Source of the DNA: Rhodospirillaceae bacterium
GTDB lineage: Bacteria; Pseudomonadota; Alphaproteobacteria; MPNO01; UBA2964
Assembly: GCA_018660305.1 (NCBI GenBank)
Contig: JABJKO010000016.1
Span: 1 to 10,531 of the forward strand
Length of the DNA: 10,531 nt
Reading direction: 5' to 3'
The notes under the pieces are model-generated. The model saw nothing but the letters and a program-made list of their open reading frames with translations, had not been told where the DNA came from and ran no database searches. Of the stretch, positions 1 through 5,849 are shown piece after piece; position 1 is the first letter of the stretch, and every line of letters starts with the position of its first letter. A program made the translations under genes and the position numbers.

Positions 1-262
1 CACCGAGCTGGTCGAGCAGTTCACGGAGATCGTCGGACCAGACCGCTTCTTCGGTTTCTTCCGCACCGATGGATATTTGCGAGCCTCCGGTATTGCGGCG
101 GTCATGGAGAAGCACGCGAAACCCCTCGGCGGCGAATTTCTGGGCCAGCGGTACAAACTCGTCATAGCCGCGCCGACCGCCGGTGATCAGCGCCATCCAC
201 GGCCCGTCATCGCCAATGATTTCGTAATTTATCCTGAGGCCGCGAACCGTTGCGATCGGCAT
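1..262 (-). CDS. alpha/beta hydrolase fold protein, N-terminal part (cut by window edge)
   Basis: The 87 visible codons read as the first part of an alpha/beta hydrolase. Beta strands come first, then TGGRRG (residues 27-32) where the family has its HG-x-G oxyanion turn. HDRRNTGGS (53-61) matches the usual D-x-RG-x-G-S motif. An acidic helix follows (about 67-85). The nucleophile elbow and the rest of the catalytic triad lie beyond the left edge, so the reaction and substrate cannot be named. The ATG is preceded by GGGAGA about eight bases upstream, which supports this start. The gene begins 15 bp after the stop of the ornithine cyclodeaminase-family gene on the same strand, so the two are probably cotranscribed. 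The oxyanion motif lacks the common histidine, which is tolerated in some subfamilies. Fold call is fairly sure; function is unknown. Confidence 0.75.
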   Translation of the reverse strand, partial: MPIATVRGLRINYEIIGDDGPWMALITGGRRGYDEFVPLAQKFAAEGFRVLLHDRRNTGGSQISIGAEETEEAVWSDDLRELLDQLG

Positions 263-277
263 ATTTATCTCTCCCTG

Positions 278-1354
278 TTACGGATGAACGTCCTGGGTGA
301 AGTATCGGTCATCGACGGCAAACCCCATGCCCCGTGCCTTGGCTTCGCGGTAGATGATACTGCCCATGGCGGCGAACTGCAGCCCCAGACCCTTGTAATT
401 GTGAAAGCCGGTTACCTCGTCCGCCGAACCGCGGCCCGGTGAACGCCCGGCCACCACATCCTTGAGCTCGGGTACGGTGCTGAAATCGATGACACTCATA
501 TCGGGACGGCTGTAATCGCCATTGGCGAATTCCGGAACCTCCGACGGCTGGCCGCGGGCCGCGTTGACCGACACCGGCTGCGAGGTGTTCACCACCAGCC
601 GGTCGAGAGACTGCAGGACATCCAGCGGAATTTCGCTGCCGCGCACGCTGGTGATATGCATGCCCGGCTTTACCATTTCGGCCGTGATGGTTGGTGTCAT
701 GGAGTTGGTGGCGGAGACCAGGATGTCGGCGCCCTCCGCGGCTGCCATGGGCGTCGCGACGGCAACCGCCTCGATTCCCAGTTTCTCGGCATAGGTTTGC
801 GCCAGCAGATTGCGGTTCTGGCCGGTCGGGCTGTAGACCTGGAGCCGTTCGATGCCGCGCACGGCACACATGGCTTCCACCTGCGCGCCCGCCTGCCAGC
901 CCGATCCCAGCAGCCCGACGACTTTACTGTCTTCGCGCGACAGATATTTGGCGGCGACGCCGCTGGATCCGCCGACCCGGGTTTTTTGGGTGTAGCCGTC
1001 ATTGAAGGTGCACAGAAGCTGCCCGGTGGCGGTGGAGAACAGCAGCACCATGCCGTTATACCGGTCGCCGTCGGACACCGGCAGCTTGACCCGCCGCGGC
1101 GTGCCGTTGACCTCTGGCCAGGACACGATATCGGAATTGAGCCGCAGCGCGGTGACGCCGGCGCGCGGCCAACTCCCCGACATGGTCTTGAAGGCGTGGA
1201 CTGCCTCTGGCCGCTCGTTATCGACCAGCACATCCTGGCGTGGGCTTTCGGCGGCATCCTGATTGCCGAAATCCCGATAGGCCTCTTCCAGCGTGGCGAC
1301 ACATTCCGGCATGTTGATGATCTGTTCGACGTCTTCGTTGGTCAGAATTAGCAT
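278..1354 (-). CDS. ornithine cyclodeaminase / mu-crystallin family protein
   Basis: A 358-residue cytoplasmic protein with the layout of the OCD/mu-crystallin family (NAD(P)-dependent cyclodeaminases, alanine dehydrogenases and imine reductases). The N-terminal substrate domain begins MLILTNEDVEQII. R126, within TQKTRVGGSSGVAAKYL, matches the conserved substrate-binding Arg. A Rossmann domain has the dinucleotide loop GLLGSGWQA (147-155), and the C-terminal helix follows the usual GLGLQ pattern (322-326). Length is slightly above the typical 310-350. Two usual catalytic positions look changed: where characterised members have a Lys in the AG-x-K strand this protein has AGVT (65-68), and the Asp of the later D-x-PGK motif is E241 (SEIP). 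It may therefore be a divergent subgroup, so I give no ornithine-specific name. An AGGGAA sequence lies about seven bases before the ATG. It probably forms an operon with the downstream hydrolase gene. Confidence 0.85.
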   Translation of the reverse strand: MLILTNEDVEQIINMPECVATLEEAYRDFGNQDAAESPRQDVLVDNERPEAVHAFKTMSGSWPRAGVTALRLNSDIVSWPEVNGTPRRVKLPVSDGDRYNGMVLLFSTATGQLLCTFNDGYTQKTRVGGSSGVAAKYLSREDSKVVGLLGSGWQAGAQVEAMCAVRGIERLQVYSPTGQNRNLLAQTYAEKLGIEAVAVATPMAAAEGADILVSATNSMTPTITAEMVKPGMHITSVRGSEIPLDVLQSLDRLVVNTSQPVSVNAARGQPSEVPEFANGDYSRPDMSVIDFSTVPELKDVVAGRSPGRGSADEVTGFHNYKGLGLQFAAMGSIIYREAKARGMGFAVDDRYFTQDVHP

Positions 1355-1385
1355 GAAGCGTTCCCTGTTGGCGTCCTAGGAATTT

Positions 1386-1427
1386 TAGTCTTTGAAAGGA
1401 CTATACGCCCCGCCTCCGGCGTCAGAA
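1386..1427 (-). promoter_or_regulatory. candidate promoter and overlapping palindromic operator for the OCD-family operon
   Basis: On the minus strand TTCTGA (1427-1422) and TATAGT (1405-1400) are separated by 16 bp, an acceptable sigma-70-like pair about 45 bp before the start codon. An imperfect 18-bp palindrome at 1386-1403 (TAGTC outer arms, TT/AA inner pairs) overlaps the -10 element and probable start point, where a repressor would act. Both elements are seen in the sequence; their function is inference from position. Confidence 0.35.
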
Positions 1428-1432
1428 ACCCC

Positions 1433-1476
1433 GCTGAACTTTCAGCTGGATTTCCGCCAAAATTACGGCGGTTTTT
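1433..1476. repeat. two small inverted repeats in the OCD/nuclease divergent region
   Basis: GCTGAA-CT-TTCAGC (1433-1446) is a compact palindrome with six-base arms. It is followed by CCGCC-N8-GGCGG and then five T (1454-1476). The second looks like a weak plus-strand terminator hairpin 48 bp before the nuclease start, but no plus-strand gene precedes it in the window, so it could equally be a protein site or a leader structure. I cannot assign a role. Confidence 0.3.
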
Positions 1477-1524
1477 ACCATGGTTCCCAATCAGCCCTTA
1501 ATCATGACCTGCTAGTCTCTCCCC

Positions 1525-2217
1525 ATGATATATCGCTTCATTTTTAGCCATTCGCGAACGTCCGCCATTTTTCGCTCCGTGGGACAATTGCTGGCTTTTG
1601 CCGCGATCCTGGTCGTTCCTGCCGTTGCCTGCGCCAACCAGAGCGGATCGGCGACGGTAATTGACGGCGACACGCTGATAATCGGTAAGAAGCGCGTCTT
1701 CCTGCGCGGCGTCGATGCACCGGAATCCGACCAGATCTGCCTGGTCGGGCAGGTCCGTTGGGAATGCGGCAAGCAGGCGGCCCGCGAACTCAGGAACAAG
1801 ATCGGCGGTAAACCGGTGGTCTGCAAAGTACGCGAGCCGGGCACCGCCGATTGCTGGCGGGGCAATGTCAATCTGGGCTCCTGGATGGTGTCAAATGGCT
1901 GGGCCGCCGCCGCGAGCAAGCCCAATGTCTTCGCCAATCAGGAACGTCAGGCGAAACAGGCGAAGCGCGGTATCTGGCGCAGTGAATTTGTCCGGCCCTG
2001 GGCCTGGCGGCGTGGTTTGCGGTCCACCAACGCCGCCGAAAACAGCCAATCGCGCACCTGTTCGGTGAAGGGTAATATTACGGCGTCCGGTGAACGGCGC
2101 TATTTCACGCCAAAGGCCCGCGGGTACAAACGGGTTCAGGTCGATCCCGCCAATGGCGAGCGCTGGTTCTGCTCGGCGGCCCAGGCGAAACGGGCCGGTT
2201 GGAAGGCATCGCGCTAA
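1525..2217 (+). CDS. secreted thermonuclease-family (SNase-like) protein
   Basis: A 230-residue exported protein. Residues 1-37 form a signal peptide (hydrophobic about 20-34, likely cleavage after ACA at 35-37). The SNase-like domain spans about 42-160. VIDGDT (45-50) and FLRGVDAPES (59-68) carry the equivalents of staphylococcal nuclease Asp21 (D49), Arg35 (R61), Asp40 (D64) and Glu43 (E67). RGIW near 148-151 is the usual domain end. The tail, about 179-226, with C179, KGN, GER and a final WFCSAAQAKRAGW stretch, is the Cys-containing module found after SNase domains in ExoI-like alphaproteobacterial proteins. The segment that normally carries D-x-YGR (catalytic Arg87) is short here: only nine residues lie between C100 and C110. 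The likely role is periplasmic or extracellular nuclease, possibly weakened. No clear Shine-Dalgarno precedes the ATG, but it is the only start that gives a charged signal-peptide N-terminus. Confidence 0.85.
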   Translation: MIYRFIFSHSRTSAIFRSVGQLLAFAAILVVPAVACANQSGSATVIDGDTLIIGKKRVFLRGVDAPESDQICLVGQVRWECGKQAARELRNKIGGKPVVCKVREPGTADCWRGNVNLGSWMVSNGWAAAASKPNVFANQERQAKQAKRGIWRSEFVRPWAWRRGLRSTNAAENSQSRTCSVKGNITASGERRYFTPKARGYKRVQVDPANGERWFCSAAQAKRAGWKASR

Positions 2218-2292
2218 TACCCACGCGATTTTGAACTAGGGTGCCCATAGCGCCCCGGCCTCTCTCTCCTGTATGATAGCGGGCTTCAGCGG

Positions 2293-2317
2293 CCGCACGG
2301 TCTTCCCGTGCGGTTTT
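2293..2317 (+). terminator. rho-independent terminator after the nuclease gene
   Basis: An eight-base perfect stem CCGCACGG / CCGTGCGG with a five-base loop is followed directly by TTTT. It lies 75 bp after the nuclease stop. It is also only 20 bp before the GTG start of the next gene, which leaves no normal room for a promoter between them. Confidence 0.75.
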
Positions 2318-2331
2318 CACCCGTACGGGAA
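2306..2331 (+). promoter_or_regulatory. alternative hairpin covering the ribosome binding site of the MFS gene
   Basis: The terminator 3' arm (2306-2313, CCGTGCGG) can also pair with CCGTACGG at 2321-2328, with seven Watson-Crick pairs and one G-U and a seven-base loop. The second arm includes the start of the GGGA that serves as Shine-Dalgarno. CCCGTACGGG at 2320-2329 is itself a perfect ten-base palindrome. The two hairpins exclude each other. Pairing is visible; any switching role is inference. Confidence 0.3.
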
Positions 2332-2336
2332 CATTC

Positions 2337-3587
2337 GTGCCCACAGACCCGCCCTCCGCTCCAGAAACCGATACCGCCCGCAAAGGCTGGGTGGTGGTTG
2401 CGGCCCTGTTCATGACGCTCGGCATCGTCGTGACCGCGCGCAATTCCATCGGGCTGATGATGCCGTTCTGGAGCAAGGAATTCGACTGGACCTACGGCTT
2501 TGTGTCGACCGCCGGCGCCACCATGATGACGGTCATGGCGCTTGTTGCCCCCGGCGCTGGCCTGTTGATCGACCGGTTCGGCGCCCGCGTGATCTATGGC
2601 ATGGGTATGGGGCTGATCGGTATTGCCCTGATCGTGTGTTCCTTCATGACCGACAAGTGGGAGCTGTTGGCGTTTTACAGCATCATGGGCGGTATTGGCT
2701 TTGCCGTCGTCTCGCCGTCCATCGTCTCTTCCACCGTGGCTCAGTATTTCCACAGCGGACTCGGGCTGGCCACCAGCGTGGCAACTTCCGGCAGCACCGG
2801 CGGGCAACTTGCGCTGATGCCGCTGCTGGGCATTCTGGTGGTTACTGTCGGCTGGCGACCCAGTTTCATCGGGATCGGTGTGATCATCCTGATCGCGGCA
2901 CTGATCGTTCCCTGGGTGATCGGTGAGAGGCCCCGTTCGGAGCGCGCCAGGGGTTCGGACGATGGCTGGGGGTTACGGGCCACTCTCTCGCAGCTCGGTC
3001 ATGACCGGACGTTCTGGTTGCTGACCGCCGGGTTCTTTATCTGCGGATTCACCACCGCCGGTGTGGTAAAAATCCATCTGATTCCCTACGCGGTGAGCTG
3101 CGGTTTCGCGCCGGTGGAAAGCGCCTTTGCCTACGGCGTCATGTCGTTCTTCAGCATGGTGGGCATGATCACCTATGGCTATCTGTCCGACCGGCTGCAC
3201 CGGCCGTATCTGCTGGCGAGCATCTATTTCCTGCGGGCGCTGACCTTCATCCTGCTGATGCAGATCACCGGCAGCTCGACCACGCTGTTCCTGTTCGCCA
3301 TTCTGTTCGGCATTTTCGATTATTCGACTTTTCCCATCGTCGCCAGCCTCGTGGCCAGCCATATTGGGCGCCGGATCATGGGCGTCACCATGGGGCTGAT
3401 CTTTTCTTCCCATTCCCTGGGCGGCGCCGCCGGAACTTACATGGGCGGCTATCTGTTCGATCTGTTTGCCCGCTATGACTGGGTCTGGATCGTGTCCATC
3501 GGCATGGCGGGGGCGGCGGCGATTATTACGCTCTTTATCGTCGAGAACCGCACACCGGCCCCGGACAGCGAATTGGCGGTGGCCTAG
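2337..3587 (+). CDS. MFS transporter, monocarboxylate/oxalate-formate antiporter type
   Basis: A 416-residue inner-membrane protein with about twelve hydrophobic segments in two halves, joined by a charged cytoplasmic loop (about 195-222). The MFS motif A appears after TM2 as GLLIDRFGAR (75-84), with a degenerate copy GYLSDRL (281-287) in the second half. The early RNSIGLMMPFW segment and the SSTVAQYF segment (131-138) resemble transporters of the MCT/oxalate-formate antiporter group, which carry organic anions. The substrate is unknown. It converges with an FAH-family hydrolase, so a keto or hydroxy acid used by that enzyme is a reasonable guess. The start is GTG with GGGA six bases upstream; the first in-frame ATG would remove part of TM1. 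Both stop codons of the convergent pair share one CTAG. Confidence 0.85.
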   Translation: MPTDPPSAPETDTARKGWVVVAALFMTLGIVVTARNSIGLMMPFWSKEFDWTYGFVSTAGATMMTVMALVAPGAGLLIDRFGARVIYGMGMGLIGIALIVCSFMTDKWELLAFYSIMGGIGFAVVSPSIVSSTVAQYFHSGLGLATSVATSGSTGGQLALMPLLGILVVTVGWRPSFIGIGVIILIAALIVPWVIGERPRSERARGSDDGWGLRATLSQLGHDRTFWLLTAGFFICGFTTAGVVKIHLIPYAVSCGFAPVESAFAYGVMSFFSMVGMITYGYLSDRLHRPYLLASIYFLRALTFILLMQITGSSTTLFLFAILFGIFDYSTFPIVASLVASHIGRRIMGVTMGLIFSSHSLGGAAGTYMGGYLFDLFARYDWVWIVSIGMAGAAAIITLFIVENRTPAPDSELAVA

Positions 3588-4612
3588 GCTCTTTCTCCTT
3601 CGACGATTGTTGTCCGCAACGTTCCGATGGTGGGTGACGTGATGTCCACCTGATCGCCCGGTTTGAGGAAGCGGTCGGGCAGGGGCTTGCCGTCATCGCC
3701 GGTCTGCGATGAATCGGCCGCCGTGCCGGCACCGGTGCCGCCGCTGAGCATATCGCCCGGATAAAACGTGAAATCACGTGACAGATACTCGGCATATTCG
3801 CCATAGCTGAACGCCATGTCGCCGGAATTGTATTTCTGCCGTGTTTCGCCATTGACCAGGGTCTCGATATCCACATTCAGTGGATCGAGTTCGTCGACCA
3901 CGATGCAGGGGCCGATGGAACAGCTATTGTCGAAATTCTTCTGCATGGCAAAGACCATGGGTCCGTGTTCGGGCGACATGCGGATGCTCCAATCGCCGAG
4001 CAGGGTCACGCCCCAGATATGGTCGTTCAGCTTGCCGGCGCTGATATTCTTACCTTCCTTGCCGAACACCACTGCGACCTCGCCTTCATAATCGAGACGG
4101 GTGCAGCGCGCCGGATAGGGAACCTTGCCGTCCTGTCCAAGGGATTCCCGGTCCACCTTCCAGAAGCCCCAGAATCCGCGGTTGCGCACATAATCCCTGG
4201 CATCGCCCTGGATGGGATTGGCCTCACCCCGTTCGACCCGCCTTTGCGCCATGGCAATGGAATGTTCCGGGAAGTTGCCGCCGGCACACGCGACCCTCGC
4301 GCCGGTGGGGCGCGGTGCGTGAAGCGTGATCTCGTCGGCCTTGTGAATCAAATTTTCGCCGTGCAGCCCGTCGCGGTCGTCGACCCCGCCATAAAGATAA
4401 TCCAGTGCCATGCTGGCATTATCCAGCGCCCGGCGCCCGCCTTCGATGAGGCGTCCCAGGTCGGACGGTGCCAGAGCATCGGCCACGGCGGCGGCATTGC
4501 GATCACCCTCGCGCTCATGCAGATATTTGGCATAGGCGCCGGCGATGTCCATCACCTCTCCATCGCGCAGGATGCCGGTGCGTTTCGATGGTCCATAGAC
4601 GACGATTTTCAT
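3584..4612 (-). CDS. fumarylacetoacetate hydrolase (FAH) family protein
   Basis: A 342-residue cytoplasmic enzyme of the FAH superfamily, whose members hydrolyse, decarboxylate or hydrate beta-keto and acylpyruvate-type acids with a divalent metal. The N-terminal accessory domain (1-95) is followed by the catalytic beta-roll. GGNFPEHS (111-118) carries the conserved catalytic-region His (H117). LDYEGEVAVVFGK (173-185) supplies metal ligands E176 and E178, and D207 in LLGDWS (204-209) is the third. GGTGAG (291-296) corresponds to the usual GTPAG loop, with Pro missing. GGGAGA lies about seven bases before the ATG. The gene has its own short upstream region after a terminator and overlaps the MFS stop by four bases. 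Acylpyruvase, 2-keto-pentenoate hydratase or a decarboxylase are all possible; sequence alone does not decide. Confidence 0.85.
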   Translation of the reverse strand: MKIVVYGPSKRTGILRDGEVMDIAGAYAKYLHEREGDRNAAAVADALAPSDLGRLIEGGRRALDNASMALDYLYGGVDDRDGLHGENLIHKADEITLHAPRPTGARVACAGGNFPEHSIAMAQRRVERGEANPIQGDARDYVRNRGFWGFWKVDRESLGQDGKVPYPARCTRLDYEGEVAVVFGKEGKNISAGKLNDHIWGVTLLGDWSIRMSPEHGPMVFAMQKNFDNSCSIGPCIVVDELDPLNVDIETLVNGETRQKYNSGDMAFSYGEYAEYLSRDFTFYPGDMLSGGTGAGTAADSSQTGDDGKPLPDRFLKPGDQVDITSPTIGTLRTTIVEGERA

Positions 4613-4662
4613 TGGTTTCTCCCTGGTTGGTTCCGGGAAGTCTATCAGGTGCGGGCATAAAG

Positions 4663-4690
4663 AAAAACGGCGGCCCCGGGGGACCGCCGC
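4663..4690 (-). terminator. rho-independent terminator of the PEP-CTERM gene
   Basis: Read on the minus strand, CGGCGG pairs with CCGCCG around a C- and G-rich loop, followed by TTTTT (4667-4663). It lies about 28 bp after the PEP-CTERM stop and about 50 bp before the FAH-family start, so it separates the two same-strand genes into different transcription units. This leaves only about 50 bp for an FAH promoter, in which I see no convincing -35/-10 pair. Confidence 0.8.
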
Positions 4691-4717
4691 TTGACGTTGG
4701 TATAATTTTATCGGTGT

Positions 4718-5485
4718 TCAGATCATCCGGCGGCGGCGCATATAGCCGAGACCGAGGATGCCGAGGCCGAGGATCGCCAGCGTGCCGGGTTCCGAAACCG
4801 GAATCTTCTGGGCCAGCGCGAGCCAGTCATTGGTTTCGGTCGGAGAGATGTCATCGACCTCGATCCAGCCGCGCGGGGCAATCGCCATGGGATCACAGGG
4901 CAAGCCGTGTCCGGAGCAACGATGGCCGTCATTGTCGAAGATGAAGGCGGGGCTGCCCTTGCCATCCAGATTGAGGACTGTCCCCATGTGGATACCGTCA
5001 AGCGCCGTCAAGGTTCCCGTAATGCCCCCGGCTGCAGCTTTCCAGCCGGCATTGGCGTCTACGCCGCCGCCGCTCAGATCGGTGATGCCGGTAATGGAGT
5101 AGCTGACGGCCCAAAGGCTGTCGTCGCTGTTGCGCGATACCTGGCCGGAAATCGAGGCGGTTGTAAGGTCGTTCGTCCAATCCAGGGTAACGCTGGCACC
5201 GTCCTGCTCGAGGCTAAAGGAGCGTTCGGCCGGTGTTTTCGATCCCGAACACAGGCTACCGACAGCATTGCAGATATCATCCAGCCGCAGACCGTAGGTG
5301 ACCAGGGGTGGCCCCACATTGGTCATAGCCGCGTCAGGGTGATCCAACAGCTTATAGAGCCCGGGCATCACCAAATCGGCCTTTGCCGGGGTATAGGAAA
5401 CTGCCAGCCCAATTGTCAGGATCGCTGCCGCGCCGGTTTTAACCGCCAGGTCGCTCACAGCGCGCGTGAGTGTCTTCGTCATCAT
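4718..5485 (-). CDS. secreted protein with PEP-CTERM sorting signal
   Basis: A 255-residue exported protein. An N-terminal signal peptide ends at about AKA (34-36). A Ser/Thr/Gly-rich, acidic, probably beta-rich body follows, with YGLRLDD (64-70). Two cysteine pairs, C72/C79 and C190/C197, are likely disulfides outside the cytoplasm. The C-terminus is a PEP-CTERM-type signal: VSEPGTL (230-236), a hydrophobic helix (236-248) and RRRR (250-253), with Ser in place of the first Pro. Such tails are processed by exosortase, usually in bacteria that make exopolysaccharide. I chose this start because AGGTGG (5496-5491) sits five bases before the ATG and eight before a second adjacent ATG; an upstream TTG at 5509 would place that site inside the gene. 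A consensus sigma-54 promoter lies upstream and a terminator downstream, so it is a single-gene unit. Biochemical role unknown. Confidence 0.85.
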   Translation of the reverse strand: MMTKTLTRAVSDLAVKTGAAAILTIGLAVSYTPAKADLVMPGLYKLLDHPDAAMTNVGPPLVTYGLRLDDICNAVGSLCSGSKTPAERSFSLEQDGASVTLDWTNDLTTASISGQVSRNSDDSLWAVSYSITGITDLSGGGVDANAGWKAAAGGITGTLTALDGIHMGTVLNLDGKGSPAFIFDNDGHRCSGHGLPCDPMAIAPRGWIEVDDISPTETNDWLALAQKIPVSEPGTLAILGLGILGLGYMRRRRMI

Positions 5486-5533
5486 CTTGCCCACCTTCGA
5501 TAACGTCAAAATTCATTCTCTTGCGTTCCACCA

Positions 5534-5550
5534 TGCAAGATCCGTGCCAA
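5534..5550 (-). promoter_or_regulatory. sigma-54 (RpoN) promoter of the PEP-CTERM gene
   Basis: On the minus strand the sequence TTGGCACG-GATC-TTGCA matches the full -24/-12 consensus (TGGCACG-N4-TTGCW), with GG and GC separated by exactly ten bases. The predicted start point is near 5523, which gives a 38-base leader that contains the AGGTGG ribosome site. Known PEP-CTERM genes are controlled by RpoN with the PrsK/PrsR two-component system, so both position and neighbours agree. Transcription itself is not shown by sequence. Confidence 0.85.
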
Positions 5551-5613
5551 GTTTACAGAATTGATTAATTCCAAGGGGTTAGGCTATTCATGAATCTTAA
5601 GAGATTGCCGATT

Positions 5614-5680
5614 GTAAAAAATTCCGACGGTTTTTGGCCTGATTTTGGGGAAGGGCGCAAAAACTGTAAAATCCACCGAC
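5614..5680. promoter_or_regulatory. candidate activator sites: two direct repeats GTAAAA-N4-CCGAC
   Basis: GTAAAA-N4-CCGAC occurs at 5614-5628 and again at 5666-5680, a start-to-start distance of 52 bp, about five DNA turns, so both would lie on the same helix face. Relative to the predicted sigma-54 start point they lie at about -91 to -105 and -143 to -157, the usual distance for enhancer sites of a bacterial enhancer-binding protein. The repeats are plain to see; binding by a PrsR-like activator is inference. Confidence 0.45.
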
Positions 5681-5849
5681 ACGAATTTTATATACTTGAC
5701 TGAATAAAATTAACCATAAGGATCCTCAATTTCGATGGTCGATAGTCCCCTATTGGCTGTCTCGCGTGACCTTGCGGCAGAGCCTGCTTTCGGCCTTTCT
5801 TAAGGGATTAACGATAAATCGGGACAGCAACAACCACCGTGAGCCGTTC

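Larger units (their letters stand above)
5486..5849. other. 364-bp divergent control region between the PEP-CTERM and PrsT-like genes
   Basis: An AT-rich stretch in an otherwise GC-rich window, without a convincing gene. It holds the sigma-54 promoter for the minus-strand gene, an IHF-like site (minus strand 5566-5554, one mismatch to WATCAA-N4-TTR), and two adjacent small palindromes, ATTCATGAAT (5586-5595) and TCTTAAGA (5595-5602). It also holds the 52-bp-spaced direct repeats. For the plus-strand gene I see TTGACT (5696-5701) as a possible -35 but no good -10 at proper spacing, and no GG-N10-GC sigma-54 element on the plus strand. Confidence 0.6.

Noticed and set aside
656..1351. 231-residue plus-strand open frame opposite the OCD-family gene
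   Set aside because: It is antisense to a gene with clear family motifs; long antisense frames are common in GC-rich DNA. The same applies to frames opposite the FAH, TPR and aminotransferase genes.
1480..1515. Eleven-codon frame just before the nuclease start, a possible leader peptide
   Set aside because: No ribosome site and no telling codon content; its ATG is part of a chance ACCATGGT palindrome.
5486..5509. TTG start adding eight residues to the PEP-CTERM protein
   Set aside because: The AGGTGG ribosome site lies inside this extension and points to the ATG pair at 5485/5482.
5634..5650. Possible plus-strand sigma-54 element (TTGGCCT-GATTT-TGGG) for the TPR gene
   Set aside because: The essential GC of the -12 element is GG here and the TTGC part has two mismatches.
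5735..5803. 22-codon open frame (MVDSPLLAV...) in the leader region before the TPR gene
   Set aside because: It has an ATG, and AAGGAT about eleven bases upstream, but no composition or regulatory signature. A frame this short is expected by chance.
5766..5849. In-frame GTG-initiated extension of the TPR protein by 28 residues
   Set aside because: It would place a polar stretch before a clear signal peptide and has no ribosome site; the ATG at 5850 gives a normal export signal.
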